Shown one piece after another: positions 7,978-17,763 of a stretch of DNA of 64,000 nt. The stretch spans positions 1 to 64,000 of the forward strand of contig CAZVJY010000010.1 of NCBI GenBank assembly GCA_964626685.1, in the 5' to 3' direction. The DNA comes from RGEC01 sp964626685 (GTDB lineage Bacteria; Bacteroidota; Bacteroidia; NS11-12g; UBA955). Numbering within the stretch: the stretch's first letter is position 1; the number at the start of each line of letters is the position of its first letter. The notes beneath the pieces are model-generated. The model searched no databases and was not told where the DNA came from. It saw nothing but the letters and a program-made list of their open reading frames with translations. The position numbers were made by a program, and so were the translations under genes.

Positions 7978-9179
7978 AAGATAAACGCATCCTAACCCTT
8001 TTCCTTACCATTTTCATAGACCTGCTGGGCTTTGGGATCATCATTCCCATTCTGCCTGTGGTTGCCAAAAAAATGGCACTGCAATCTGGGTTGCATCTGA
8101 ACGCAGATGTGGCGGTTGGCCTCACCATGGGCATATTCTCACTCATGCAGTTTCTCTTTTCTCCCATATGGGGCTCGCTGAGCGATAAAATCGGGCGCAG
8201 GCCCATTATTCTGGGTAGTATCCTGGCAACAGCCGTCGGCTATATGATGTTGGGTGTCAGCAATACCTTTTTTATTCTGTTTCTCGCGCGGCTGGTGGCC
8301 GGAATCGGCAGCGCCAACATCAGTGCGGCCCAGGCCTATATTGCCGATATCACACCTCCGCAGGAAAGGGCGAAAAAGATGGGCCTGATTGGTGCGGCAT
8401 TTGGCCTGGGATTCGTTTTTGGTCCGCCCATTGGTGGTGCTCTGTTTGCAGCCGGCGGACTGCAGTGGGTTGGTTTCGCCACTGCCGGTCTCTGTGTTTT
8501 TAACTTTGTCATGGCCTGGTTTACCCTGCCCGAAAGTTTAACCGAGAAAAATACGGAAAGGCGCTCTTTTATTTCCTCGTTTACCGGATTGAGGCATGTT
8601 TGGAAAGAGGAGGTTTTGGGTGAGCTTTTTATCATCAACGTCATATACATCGCGGCCTTCAGCATGATGCAGGTAAACGCTTCCGTGCTTTGGAGCGAGC
8701 ATTATCACCTCACAGAAAAGCAGGTGGGTTACATGTTTGGATTCATTGGTGTTTGCAGCGCTGTAGTGCAGGGTGGTCTGATAGGAACCATTCAAAAAGT
8801 GGTTGGGCTGCAGCGCATGCTGCTTTTTGGTTGTCCGATTGTAGCTGTGGGTTTGTCTGTGATTCCGTTGCCGTCTCAGGATTGGTTTGTTCCGGTGCAA
8901 ATCTGTGCCGTAATCTGCTTGGCCATCGGCAATGGTATGCTCATGCCTGCCATTAATTCGCTGGTTTCAGCCAATACACCTGCACACGATCAGGGCAAAA
9001 CGCTGGGATTGCTGCAAAGTACAGGCTCCCTGGCGCGTTCCGTAGGTCCTGTGGTTAGCGGTTTTTTTTACAGTATGTGGTTTGTTCTGCCTTACCTGAG
9101 CGCCGGTTGTCTGATGCTTCTGGCTTTGTTGCTGGCCCTGAAATTAACCCGTAAGCTATCCCTGAATGCCCGGCTGTAG
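7974..9179 (+). CDS. MFS transporter (TetA-like drug:H+ antiporter subfamily)
   Basis: A 401-residue inner-membrane protein with about 12 hydrophobic segments. The first helix reads LFLTIFIDLLGFGIIIPILP, a pattern typical of the TetA/DHA1 group. Motif A between helices 2 and 3 is WGSLSDKIGRRPI, and the motif C region has GAAFGLGFVFGPPIGG. These proteins usually export small molecules against protons, but the substrate cannot be read from sequence, and a tetracycline resistance role should not be assumed. It overlaps the preceding gene by four bases (ATGA), so it closes a three-gene operon. Confidence 0.85.
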   Translation: MKDKRILTLFLTIFIDLLGFGIIIPILPVVAKKMALQSGLHLNADVAVGLTMGIFSLMQFLFSPIWGSLSDKIGRRPIILGSILATAVGYMMLGVSNTFFILFLARLVAGIGSANISAAQAYIADITPPQERAKKMGLIGAAFGLGFVFGPPIGGALFAAGGLQWVGFATAGLCVFNFVMAWFTLPESLTEKNTERRSFISSFTGLRHVWKEEVLGELFIINVIYIAAFSMMQVNASVLWSEHYHLTEKQVGYMFGFIGVCSAVVQGGLIGTIQKVVGLQRMLLFGCPIVAVGLSVIPLPSQDWFVPVQICAVICLAIGNGMLMPAINSLVSANTPAHDQGKTLGLLQSTGSLARSVGPVVSGFFYSMWFVLPYLSAGCLMLLALLLALKLTRKLSLNARL

Positions 9180-9180
9180 A

Positions 9181-9212
9181 TTTGTAACAATTCACTTAAA
9201 AGCGTAATTTAG
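9181..9212 (+). promoter_or_regulatory. Candidate promoter: TTTG-N20-TAATTTAG
   Basis: TTTG at 9181-9184 and TAATTTAG at 9205-9212 (one base off TAnnTTTG) are 20 bases apart, the spacing of Bacteroidota -33 and -7 elements. The ATG of the glycosyltransferase is at 9215, so transcription would begin at or just inside the start codon. Either the message is leaderless or the real promoter lies further upstream. Confidence 0.35.
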
Positions 9213-9214
9213 CT

Positions 9215-10468
9215 ATGAAAGTTCTGCACCTGAATGCCAATAGCGCCGGTGGCGCGTTCACTGCGGCCAACAGGCTTTCTGCATCCCTGACAGATTTGGG
9301 AATACGGAGTAAACACTTGGTGTATTCAGGAATACCGGGGGATGGTTATGATCTGTGGGCAGACACACCTCTCCGAAAAGTGCGGGCATTCTTTAGCCAT
9401 GCGGCAGAGAAACTGGATTTTCTGCGTTATGAGAAGGATGCTTCCATAAGATTTGCTTTTTCCCATGGCCTTACAGGGATTGATTTAACCAAGGAGGCTG
9501 CCTTTTGCGAAGCGGATATTATTCACCTTCACTGGATCAATAAAGGATTTGTCAACTTGACCGGATTGCAGAAAATAATCAGCAGCGGAAAGCCGGTGGT
9601 ATGGACCTGCCATGATATGTGGCCTTTTACCGGTGGCTGTTATCACAACCGCGGTTGCGATCACTTTAAAACCGGTTGTGGCAATTGTAAGTATTTAAAA
9701 AAGCCTTCAGATAATGATTTGTCCGCTCTTATGTTTCGTAGAAAACAGCAGGTGTTTGCACCGGAGAATTTACGGTTTGTAACGCCCAGTGCATGGCTTG
9801 CGGAGCAGGCATCATCTTCGCCTATTGCTGTTGGCAAGCAGGTTGAAGTTATACCCAATGGTATTGATACAGCGCTTTTCAGGCCGGGGAATACTGTTGA
9901 CGCAAGAAAAAGACTGGGGATACCGCCCCATTCCCATGTTATTGCCTTTGCTGCAGCCAGTTTGGCCAATCCTAAAAAAGGATTTTCAGAGTTCAAGGCA
10001 TTGATACATTCACTTAACAAGGCCGGGGTAGAAGGATTGCATGTGTTGCTGATTGGCGAAAACAAACACAACATCCCCCTTGATTTTCCTGTTCCACACA
10101 CATTTACAGGATACCTGACAAGAGAAGCTGATATGGTGGATTGCTATCAGGCGGCTTCGGTATATGTTACAACATCGCACGAAGAGAATCTGCCCACTAC
10201 CATCATGGAAAGTATGGCTTGTGGAACGCCGGCAGCCGCTTTTTCGGTTGGTGGTATTTCTGAGATGATTGATGACGGCAAAAATGGTTGGCTGGCCGGT
10301 TTGTTTGATATTGATTTGTTGTCAGAAAAACTGACAGGATACTTAAAAAGCGATGAATCGGAGCGGATTATGTTATGTAAAAATGCAAGAATCTGTGCTA
10401 CTGAAAAATATGCTCAGTCTGTTGTGGCAGCGCAATACAAACGAATATACGAAAATCTACTTAAATAA
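9215..10468 (+). CDS. Family 4 glycosyltransferase
   Basis: A 417-residue GT-B glycosyltransferase of family 4. The N-terminus MKVLHLNANSAGGAFTAANR and the segment HDMWPFTGGC followed by several Cys residues (GCDHFKTGCGNC) resemble WcaC/colanic-acid type enzymes. The donor-binding half has TSHEENLPTTIMESMACGTP and GGISEMIDDGKNGWL. It probably adds a sugar during surface polysaccharide synthesis at the cytoplasmic side of the membrane. It lies alone between the MFS operon and the convergent ftsZ, and is not inside a polysaccharide cluster. A hairpin just past its stop may end transcription from both sides. Confidence 0.88.
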   Translation: MKVLHLNANSAGGAFTAANRLSASLTDLGIRSKHLVYSGIPGDGYDLWADTPLRKVRAFFSHAAEKLDFLRYEKDASIRFAFSHGLTGIDLTKEAAFCEADIIHLHWINKGFVNLTGLQKIISSGKPVVWTCHDMWPFTGGCYHNRGCDHFKTGCGNCKYLKKPSDNDLSALMFRRKQQVFAPENLRFVTPSAWLAEQASSSPIAVGKQVEVIPNGIDTALFRPGNTVDARKRLGIPPHSHVIAFAAASLANPKKGFSEFKALIHSLNKAGVEGLHVLLIGENKHNIPLDFPVPHTFTGYLTREADMVDCYQAASVYVTTSHEENLPTTIMESMACGTPAAAFSVGGISEMIDDGKNGWLAGLFDIDLLSEKLTGYLKSDESERIMLCKNARICATEKYAQSVVAAQYKRIYENLLK

Positions 10469-10469
10469 A

Positions 10470-10494
10470 CAAGGCAGCCACGGGGGCTGCCTTG
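10470..10494. terminator. Bidirectional terminator-like hairpin
   Basis: A 10-bp perfect stem (CAAGGCAGCC / GGCTGCCTTG) with loop ACGGG lies between the convergent glycosyltransferase and ftsZ stops. Neither side has a long T run, so termination may be weak or factor-assisted. Confidence 0.6.
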
Positions 10495-10522
10495 CTTACA
10501 AACTCAAAAGTATGGCAGGTAA

Positions 10523-11863
10523 TTAATCTACATTGTCATGCAGATGTCTGTTCGGTTTTACGATGTGGTCCACTTCGTCATTTTGTTCTGAAATGGTGAT
10601 TCTAGAAATTTGGTTGTTGTCGCTGGCCGGTGCCTGAAACAAAACCTTTTCTCTTCTCAGGTAAGCGGGTGTTTCGAGCGATTCAAGCACATTTTCACGG
10701 GTAAGACGTGAAGGTTCCAGGTTGCGGAAATGATCATGCTCTTCGATTGAATTTTGCTGGGCCTGGGGGATTTCAGGCACGGTGTCATCAAAAGATATCG
10801 GCTGTGGAATCTTGCCAAAACCATCCTCGCTCTGAACCTCCGTATTTACAAATACTTCGGGTGCCGAAACCACGCGCTGAGGGATTACTGAAACAGGTAC
10901 TTCAAAGCCTGTGGCAATAACCGTAATGGATATTTCTTCATCGAGCCTTTCATCGTGGGTAATACCCATTTTTAGATGGGCTGTGTTCCCGGCTTCCTGC
11001 TGCAGGTATTTTTTAACCCTTGCAGTTTCACCCATCGTCGGTTCCTTGGATCCGTAGGTAATGTTTACGAGCAGGTGTTTGGCTTTATTGATGCGGGTGT
11101 CATCCAGCAAGGGGCTGTCGAGCGCCAGTTTTGCAGCTTCCTCTGCTCTGTCCGGACCTGCAGCTACACCGGTGCCCATGATGGCCCTTCCGCTGCCGGT
11201 CATGGCAGTTTGTACGTCTTTAAAGTCTACGTTGATGATACCAGCTTTAGTGATGATTTCAGCAATGCCTTTGGCAGCGGTGCAAAGAATATCATCGGCT
11301 TTGGAAAACGCAAGGCGCACAGGAAGGTCGCCGTACATCTCAACGATACGGTCATTGCTGATGGTTAGCAGCGCATCTACATGCGGCTTGAGGTTTTCAA
11401 TCCCCTGCATGGCCTGCCCGATTCTGTCGGGTCCTTCGTCATCGAAAGGAATGGTAACAATGCCTACAGTGAGTATCCCCAGCTCTTTGCTCACTTGGGC
11501 AATAACGGGAGCCGCACCGGTTCCGGTTCCGCCGCCCATTCCTGCTGTAATGAATACCATTTTGGTATTGTTGCTGAGCAGGTCTTGAATCTGCTGCTGG
11601 CTTTCCAGGGCAGCCATGCGTCCCATTTCCGGTTCAGATCCGGCGCCCAGTCCTTCGGTCAGTTGCAATCCCAGCTGTATTCTGTTCGGTACCGGGCTGT
11701 CAAGCAATGCCTGCGCATCGGTGTTGCATACGTAAAATTCAACTCCCTCTATTCCCTGTCGGAACATATGGTTTACGGCATTGCTTCCGCCTCCGCCCAC
11801 GCCAATTACCTTGATAATGGCTCCTGTCATGCGGATTACATCCGGTTCAAAATGTGATGGCAT
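10523..11863 (-). CDS. ftsZ: Cell division protein FtsZ
   Basis: A 446-residue tubulin homologue that polymerises with GTP into the Z-ring at midcell. Visible are IIKVIGVGGGGSNAVNHMF (residues 16-34), the tubulin signature GGGTGTG (110-116), and NVDFKDV with its synergy Asp. A linker of about 100 residues follows, then a C-terminal tail ending near DHIVKPNRHLHDNVD, which does not closely match the usual DIPxFLR-like FtsA-binding peptide; PAYLRRE lies upstream and could serve. It is the last gene of the dcw cluster, 18 bases after ftsA. Confidence 0.97.
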   Translation of the reverse strand: MPSHFEPDVIRMTGAIIKVIGVGGGGSNAVNHMFRQGIEGVEFYVCNTDAQALLDSPVPNRIQLGLQLTEGLGAGSEPEMGRMAALESQQQIQDLLSNNTKMVFITAGMGGGTGTGAAPVIAQVSKELGILTVGIVTIPFDDEGPDRIGQAMQGIENLKPHVDALLTISNDRIVEMYGDLPVRLAFSKADDILCTAAKGIAEIITKAGIINVDFKDVQTAMTGSGRAIMGTGVAAGPDRAEEAAKLALDSPLLDDTRINKAKHLLVNITYGSKEPTMGETARVKKYLQQEAGNTAHLKMGITHDERLDEEISITVIATGFEVPVSVIPQRVVSAPEVFVNTEVQSEDGFGKIPQPISFDDTVPEIPQAQQNSIEEHDHFRNLEPSRLTRENVLESLETPAYLRREKVLFQAPASDNNQISRITISEQNDEVDHIVKPNRHLHDNVD

Positions 11864-11881
11864 ATCTTTATTCTTTCTTTT

Positions 11882-13267
11882 TTATGATTCGTTGGTAAAA
11901 TCTTCTCCGTCCTTCATCCAGGTTTTAATGTCATTCATGAATTTGCTGTTTCCCCAGTTTCCACCCCAGTTTCCCCCAAATAGTCCTGGTTTTTTTGTTG
12001 TTTTTACTTCTTCTTTGGGTATTTCTTCAACAATTTCTTCTGCTGCGGGTGCCGTGCTTTTTATCGTTTCACGGAGTAGGGGTGTATTTTCGGGCACATC
12101 AAACCTTGCTGAGCTTTCAAAGCCACGAAGAACAAGTCCGATACCGGTGGCAAACATGGGGTTTCTTACCTCGTCGACCATACCTTTGCCCAGTCGCTGT
12201 CCGGGTGTGCCAATGTGAACTTCCATACCTGTGTGGTAGGAAACGAGCTGGGTGATATTCGCCATGGATGATCCACCGCCGGTAAGGACAATACCACCTG
12301 CCAGTCGGTTTTTCATGGTAGAAACTTCAATTTCAAAGTTGATGCGTTCAATGATGTCTTCCATGCGTGCCTGAATAACCTGTGCAATGGCAAAGCGGCT
12401 GATTTCCTTTGATTTGCGGCCGGGCAGGCCGGGTACCACCACAACCTCATTTTTCATGCTTTCGGTAGGGTAGCAGCTGCCATAGTTTACCTTCACGATT
12501 TCAGCCTGCTCGGGTAAAATTCCGAAAGCTTCCTTCAGGTCTTTGGTAATACGATCGCCGCCGATGGAGATGATGGCGGTGTGGCGAATGGATCCATCCT
12601 CAAATACGCAGATGTCTGTAGTTCCGCCACCAATATCGATAAGTGCCACACCCGCATCCATTTCGGCCTGTGAGAGCACTGCAGAAGCAGAAGCATATGG
12701 TTCCACAATTAGGTCTGCCACTTCCAGTCCGGCGCGTTTTACGGCTTCAAAAATATGGCGGGCAGCTGCGGTTTGTCCGGTAATGATATGGTAGTTGCAC
12801 TCTACGCGTACACCCATTCGTCCTACAGGATCTTTTACCCCATCTTCATCATCGATGCGATAGTCTTGTGGCAGCACGTGCAGTATTTCTACGCCGGGTT
12901 CCAGCGCCAGATATTGCATTTCCTGCTCCAGTTTATCCAGTTCTTCCTGTTTGATTTCTTCGAAGGAATTGCGCCTAGACAAAGTGCCGCGGTGTTGCAT
13001 GCTGCGGATATGGTGCCCCGCAATGCCTACAAAAACATTTTTAATGGCTACCTGGCTTTGACGCTGGGCCTCCTCTACAGCCTCCCGTATGGCAATCTCC
13101 GCTTTGCGGATATTTGCCACCATTCCTCTTGAAACGCCACCGGCACTGGCTGCTTTGCCCATGCCCAGTACGTTAATTTTGCCGTTCTCGGCCAGTTGCC
13201 CCACAATGGCGCAAATCTTGGTTGTTCCAATGTCGAGGCCTACGATGATATCATTCTTTGTAGCCAT
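11882..13267 (-). CDS. ftsA: Cell division protein FtsA
   Basis: A 461-residue actin-like protein that anchors FtsZ to the membrane. The N-terminus DIIVGLDIGTTKICAIVG is the phosphate-1 motif; LIDIGGGTTDICVFEDG is phosphate-2, and VLTGGGSSM is the adenosine motif. The C-terminus (KFMNDIKTWMKDGEDF) is an amphipathic stretch suited to membrane targeting. I start at ATG 13267 (MATKND), which leaves 16 bases after ftsQ; an ATG ten codons upstream (13297) would overlap the ftsQ end. A Gly/Trp/Asn-rich patch (NWGGNWGN) before the membrane helix is unusual. Confidence 0.96.
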   Translation of the reverse strand: MATKNDIIVGLDIGTTKICAIVGQLAENGKINVLGMGKAASAGGVSRGMVANIRKAEIAIREAVEEAQRQSQVAIKNVFVGIAGHHIRSMQHRGTLSRRNSFEEIKQEELDKLEQEMQYLALEPGVEILHVLPQDYRIDDEDGVKDPVGRMGVRVECNYHIITGQTAAARHIFEAVKRAGLEVADLIVEPYASASAVLSQAEMDAGVALIDIGGGTTDICVFEDGSIRHTAIISIGGDRITKDLKEAFGILPEQAEIVKVNYGSCYPTESMKNEVVVVPGLPGRKSKEISRFAIAQVIQARMEDIIERINFEIEVSTMKNRLAGGIVLTGGGSSMANITQLVSYHTGMEVHIGTPGQRLGKGMVDEVRNPMFATGIGLVLRGFESSARFDVPENTPLLRETIKSTAPAAEEIVEEIPKEEVKTTKKPGLFGGNWGGNWGNSKFMNDIKTWMKDGEDFTNES

Positions 13268-13283
13268 ATTTGTTTGATGGGAA

Positions 13284-14120
13284 TTATTGTTTAGCATTTT
13301 GGACGGTTTTATCTTTCTTCTGTTCAGTTATATTGACACTCTTGACGCCTACTATCTGACCACGGTATTTCAGGCTGATGGTATGGTATTTATCCCAGCC
13401 TGTGTTGCGCAAGCCTTTCTCGTAGAACTGGCGTAGGTTTGCGAACTTTTCGGGTAGATTTTCGGCGTCGCCTGTTACAATGCTATGCCTTCCTACTCGG
13501 GGAACCAAGATTAGGTCGCCTGAGTTATCTACATGGCATTGTTCAAATTGTGCGTTCCACAGTGGATTTGCATCAATATAGGCGGCCAGTTTTAGCAATT
13601 GTCTGAGGGTTGCAGATTTCGCCTTCACGGATTCTGCCAGTTTTTCGGTAATGTTCCCGGTGGCCGGCAGCACATCTGGCGCGTGGATACCACGATATGG
13701 TATTTTGTGGCCTGACGTGTCAAGGTAATACGTTTCTCCTGCAAGGTTGGTAATCCGTACAATGGGTTTGCGCTGCACAATTTGAATCTTCATGATTCCG
13801 TCCAGACTGATATATACCTGTGATGCCTGCACATAGGGCATGGATTTTAGCGTCGTCTCCAGGCGTGTCAGCGATACCTGCGAAGCCGCTTTGCCCTGAG
13901 GATTTCCGCAGGTTTTGTTTACCAGGTTGAAAACATCCTGATCATTCAGAAAATACACACCGCTGTCAGGCAAAATGGCAATTTCTATTTTCTCTATGTT
14001 TCTGTTTTTGCCGGAATACTTCAGCGCACCCCATACGGCCATCAGTATGACCAACAGGCCAATCAGTATGCTGAAAAGCCAAACCTTGGATTTGCTGATG
14101 TGATTAAATTTAATTCCCAT
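13284..14120 (-). CDS. ftsQ: Cell division protein FtsQ/DivIB
   Basis: A 278-residue bitopic protein: short cytoplasmic N-terminus, one membrane helix (residues about 12-34, VWLFSILIGLLVILMAVWGA) and a periplasmic POTRA/beta domain. The assignment rests on this topology, weak FtsQ-like patterns (SMPYVQASQVYISLDGIMKI, QIVQRKPIVRITN) and position between murC and ftsA, where ftsQ lies in almost all dcw clusters. FtsQ bridges early and late divisome parts by binding FtsB and FtsL. It overlaps murC by 11 bases. Confidence 0.88.
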   Translation of the reverse strand: MGIKFNHISKSKVWLFSILIGLLVILMAVWGALKYSGKNRNIEKIEIAILPDSGVYFLNDQDVFNLVNKTCGNPQGKAASQVSLTRLETTLKSMPYVQASQVYISLDGIMKIQIVQRKPIVRITNLAGETYYLDTSGHKIPYRGIHAPDVLPATGNITEKLAESVKAKSATLRQLLKLAAYIDANPLWNAQFEQCHVDNSGDLILVPRVGRHSIVTGDAENLPEKFANLRQFYEKGLRNTGWDKYHTISLKYRGQIVGVKSVNITEQKKDKTVQNAKQ

Positions 14121-15525
14121 GGTATATTTCTTTTATTACAGGAACCAGTCTGTCAATATCACCTGCCCCGAGTATCAGCAGCAGTGATGGTTTGCTGTTT
14201 CTTACGAAATCGATAACTTCCTCTGTTGCCATACGTTTTCCTGCCTGATTGCTCATTTTTGACAGCAGCCATTCTGAAGAGATACCGGGTATTGGCAGTT
14301 CTCTGGCAGGATAGATGTCCAGCAAAATGGGAACATCCAGTTTATCCAGGCTTTCGGCGAAGCCTTCAGCAAAATCCCTTGTGCGTGTGAACAGATGTGG
14401 CTGGAATATTCCTGTAATGGCCCTGTTTGGATAAAGTGCTTTTACCGAACCAATAATGGCATTCAGTTCCTGCGGGTGGTGAGCATAATCATCAATGACA
14501 ATATGCTCAGTTGTTTTAACAACATATTCAAAGCGACGTTTGGCACCGCGGTAGCTTTGTACACCTCTGCGCAAATCTTCCTCCGAAAGACCGGGAAGGG
14601 CGAGGCACGCGGCCAGGGCAGCGGTGGCATTTTCTACGTTGTGAAAACCAGGGAGTCCTGACTGCCAGCCGGAAAGGGTTTTCTGGATATGTTCGTTTGA
14701 AACGACGATGTCAAAATGAAATGCATCGCCGGAAGTGATGATGTTTTCGCATGCCACCGACGGAATGCCGGTTGCATGGGTTCCGTATGCCATGCCATGA
14801 ATATGCTCAGGCCAGGTTTCCTGCAGTGAACAATGGTAAATGAGTTGCCCGTCTGGTTTGATTTTTCCGGCAAAAATCCGGAATGCCTCTCGGAAGGCTT
14901 CCTCATTTTCATAAATATCCAGGTGGTCGGGGTCGATGGCAGTGATGATGGCTGTATCAGGGTTCAGGCGATGAAAGCTGCGGTCAAATTCATCGGCTTC
15001 CAGCACAACCACAGGTTTGTTTTCGAAGATATTTCTGCCCGTTGTATGGTTTATGTAGTTGGTGCCGTAATTGGCTGAAATTCCGCCTAAAAATGCGGTG
15101 AAGTTGACATTGCATTCGTGTAGCAGGTGCGCTATGAGCGTGGATGTGGTGGTTTTGCCATGGGTTCCGGCCACTGCAATGCAATACGCGTCTTTGCTGA
15201 TGATACCCAGAACTTCACTGCGTTTGTGTAGTTTGTGTCCACTGTTGCGCAGGTAATTCAGCTGAATGTGGTCCGCAGGAATGGCAGGTGTGTAAATCAG
15301 CAGCACCGATTCCGCCTCGGCTGTTATGCAGGTTGGCAGTGTAGATGTACTGTCTTCAAAAGTGATGTCAATACCTTCCTTTTGCAGCGCGTCTGTTAGG
15401 TCTGACGGGGTTTTGTCATAACCCGAAACGGCGATGCCGCGCGATTTTAGGTATCGTGCAATGGCGCTCATGCCAATGCCTCCGATGCCTAAAAAGTATG
15501 CGTATTTAATCTCGCTCAGGTTCAT
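14110..15525 (-). CDS. murC: UDP-N-acetylmuramate--L-alanine ligase
   Basis: A 471-residue Mur ligase that adds L-alanine to UDP-MurNAc in the cytoplasm. The N-terminal UDP-binding motif is YFLGIGGIGMSAIARYL, the ATP loop is AGTHGKTTTSTLIAHLL near residue 115, and VIDDYAHHPQE marks the central domain. Length is normal. It overlaps murG by four bases (ATGA) and ftsQ by eleven, so it sits in an unbroken translational chain. Confidence 0.97.
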   Translation of the reverse strand: MNLSEIKYAYFLGIGGIGMSAIARYLKSRGIAVSGYDKTPSDLTDALQKEGIDITFEDSTSTLPTCITAEAESVLLIYTPAIPADHIQLNYLRNSGHKLHKRSEVLGIISKDAYCIAVAGTHGKTTTSTLIAHLLHECNVNFTAFLGGISANYGTNYINHTTGRNIFENKPVVVLEADEFDRSFHRLNPDTAIITAIDPDHLDIYENEEAFREAFRIFAGKIKPDGQLIYHCSLQETWPEHIHGMAYGTHATGIPSVACENIITSGDAFHFDIVVSNEHIQKTLSGWQSGLPGFHNVENATAALAACLALPGLSEEDLRRGVQSYRGAKRRFEYVVKTTEHIVIDDYAHHPQELNAIIGSVKALYPNRAITGIFQPHLFTRTRDFAEGFAESLDKLDVPILLDIYPARELPIPGISSEWLLSKMSNQAGKRMATEEVIDFVRNSKPSLLLILGAGDIDRLVPVIKEIYHGN

Positions 15526-16601
15526 GATTCAATGAGTTTTTTAATTTCTGAAACAATGGCTGCAGTGGCATGGGGTTTGGCAACCTGCATGAGGGATTTC
15601 TGCATGCCGGTTATCAGGGTTTTATTGCCCAGGGTATCAATGGCTGTTTTAACCAGAGAAAGCATGGTGTCGGCATCTTTTACAATTATGGCAGCGCCCA
15701 GTTTACTGAACTGCAAAGCATTTTGGGTTTGATGGTCGTCGGTAACGTTGGGTGAAGGAACCAGCACAGAAGGTTTGCCGCAAACGGCGATTTCAGCCAT
15801 GCTCAGGGCTCCGGCCCGGGAAACAACCAGATCAGCAGCGCCGTAACCAAACTCCATTTCCCTCAGAAATGTCATGGCTTTAATTCCTTTTCTATCTTCT
15901 GTTGTTGCCGTAAAGTTCTTTCCGGTTTGCCATATCACCTGAATGCCGGCATCTTCCAGCTTGTTTAAGCCTTGCTGAATGGCCAGGTTAATGCTTTTTG
16001 CACCCAGGCTCCCCCCGGTAATAAAAAGTACGGGCTTGTCAGGGTTCAGTCCAAAAAAAATGCAGGATTCTGATTTGTTTCGAATAATGGATACGTTTTC
16101 CCGAATCGGATTGCCGGTAAAACGTACTTTTTCTTTTGGGAAGACCTTTCCCATATCAGGGAATCCCGTGCAAATGATACTGACACGTTTGGCCAGTAGT
16201 TTATTGGTCAGTCCGGCATAGCCATTTCCTTCCCAAATCACGGTCTTTTTGCCCATGCCAGAGGCCGCGTATAAAACAGCCAGGCTGGCGTATCCGCCTG
16301 TGCCAATCACGCAGTCGGGGTTAAATTCTTTTACAATCATTTTAGACTTGAAATAAGCCTTAATGAATTTCCACAGTACCAACAGATTCATGGGGCTGAT
16401 AGCTCTTTTCAGTCCCATCACATCCAGTCCTATAATTTTGTAGCCTTCCTGCGGAACTTTTTCCATTTCCATTCGGTTGCTGGCTCCCACAAAAAGAATT
16501 TCACAGCCGGGATATTCCTTCTCGAGTAGTTGTGCAACTGCCACCGCCGGAAAAATATGTCCGCCTGTGCCACCGCCCGATATGAGAAATTTACGCTGCA
16601 T
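15522..16601 (-). CDS. murG: UDP-GlcNAc:lipid I N-acetylglucosaminyltransferase
   Basis: A 359-residue GT28 enzyme that converts lipid I to lipid II on the inner face of the membrane. Seen are the glycine loop ISGGGTGGHIFPAVAVAQ at the N-terminus, the second G-loop FITGGSLGAKSIN, and the UDP-GlcNAc site VSRAGALSMAEIAVCGKPS with ...DDHQTQNA. It overlaps ftsW by eleven bases and murC by four. Confidence 0.97.
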   Translation of the reverse strand: MQRKFLISGGGTGGHIFPAVAVAQLLEKEYPGCEILFVGASNRMEMEKVPQEGYKIIGLDVMGLKRAISPMNLLVLWKFIKAYFKSKMIVKEFNPDCVIGTGGYASLAVLYAASGMGKKTVIWEGNGYAGLTNKLLAKRVSIICTGFPDMGKVFPKEKVRFTGNPIRENVSIIRNKSESCIFFGLNPDKPVLFITGGSLGAKSINLAIQQGLNKLEDAGIQVIWQTGKNFTATTEDRKGIKAMTFLREMEFGYGAADLVVSRAGALSMAEIAVCGKPSVLVPSPNVTDDHQTQNALQFSKLGAAIIVKDADTMLSLVKTAIDTLGNKTLITGMQKSLMQVAKPHATAAIVSEIKKLIES

Positions 16602-17760
16602 TCAGTTTTTCTTTTTCTTCTTTGATGGTTCTGCTTACACTTAAAATAACACCGAAAGCAATGCTGTTAAATACAAGGCTGGTTCCTCCCATACTCACGA
16701 GGGGGATAGTTAGGCCCGTAACGGGCAGCATGCCTACAGCAACACCCATATTTACAAATGCCTGAAAACTCATACTCAGGCATAGTCCCAAAGCCAGCAG
16801 CGCCCCGAATGCTTTCGGGCTTTCCACCACTATTCGTATACAGCGGAAAATGAGGATAAGGAAAAGCAGTACCATGCCTGCCCCGCCTATAAAACCATAT
16901 TCTTCCACGATGATGGCGTAAATGAAATCTGAGTAGGGGTGTGGCAGATAATTGCGCTGGGTGCTGTTGCCAGGGCCTTTGCCAAACAAACCTCCTGATG
17001 CCACCGCTATTTTTGACTGCATCTGCTGGTAATTACTTTCACCGTTGTCTTTGCCTGTAAAGGTTTCAATACGTTTTTTCCAGGTAGGAATACGGCTGTT
17101 GCTCATATTGTCAACATTTATATTCAGTAAAACGACCACAAGCAGGCTCATGGCTGCAGCACCGGAAATACCAAGCAGCGCCAGGTACTTAAAATTGATT
17201 CGTCCTATAAACAGGAGCATGCAACAAATGGTGAATACCATCAGGGCTGTACTGAGGTTTTCAGGTGCAATCAGGGTTACCACAATAATGATGACCAAAA
17301 GGATATTGCGAAAAACCTTGAAGCTGTCGATCTCTTCCTGTTTTTTACTCAAATAGCGCGCGATGTACATAATCAGGAACAGTTTGGCCATGTCACTGGT
17401 CTGGAAGGTGATGCCAAGGCCGGGAATAGGCAATACGCGCGTTGCGTTATTAATCTCACTGCCAATGGCCAGGGTTACGACCAGCAGCACAATGGAAATC
17501 CAGATGAACAGTTGGGACAGCCTTGAAAAGTATTGGTAATTGATAAGATGGCATAGGTACAGAAAGCCAAATCCGATGAGCAGAAATCCTGTGTGGCGGA
17601 GAAAATAGAATTCTGTGTTTCCGCCCTGTTTGCTGAATGCCAGACCTCCGGTGGAGCTGTATACAGCCAGTATGCCCACCAGCGATAGGATAATCACAAT
17701 GGCCCATATCCATGGGTCACCACGAAAAATCTTGCTGAATTTGCTGCCTTCTGCACTCAT
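16591..17760 (-). CDS. ftsW: Lipid II polymerase / SEDS protein FtsW
   Basis: A 389-residue SEDS-family membrane protein with about ten hydrophobic segments. SEDS proteins polymerise lipid II into glycan and FtsW does so at the septum with FtsI. Typical stretches are ATRVLPIPGLGITFQTSDMA, PHPYSDFIYAIIVEEYGFIG and MLPVTGLTIPLVSMGGTS, which carry the Asp and Gly residues common to the family. Position beside murD and murG makes FtsW more likely than RodA. Only three bases separate it from murD. Confidence 0.96.
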   Translation of the reverse strand: MSAEGSKFSKIFRGDPWIWAIVIILSLVGILAVYSSTGGLAFSKQGGNTEFYFLRHTGFLLIGFGFLYLCHLINYQYFSRLSQLFIWISIVLLVVTLAIGSEINNATRVLPIPGLGITFQTSDMAKLFLIMYIARYLSKKQEEIDSFKVFRNILLVIIIVVTLIAPENLSTALMVFTICCMLLFIGRINFKYLALLGISGAAAMSLLVVVLLNINVDNMSNSRIPTWKKRIETFTGKDNGESNYQQMQSKIAVASGGLFGKGPGNSTQRNYLPHPYSDFIYAIIVEEYGFIGGAGMVLLFLILIFRCIRIVVESPKAFGALLALGLCLSMSFQAFVNMGVAVGMLPVTGLTIPLVSMGGTSLVFNSIAFGVILSVSRTIKEEKEKLNAA

Positions 17761-17763
17761 CTT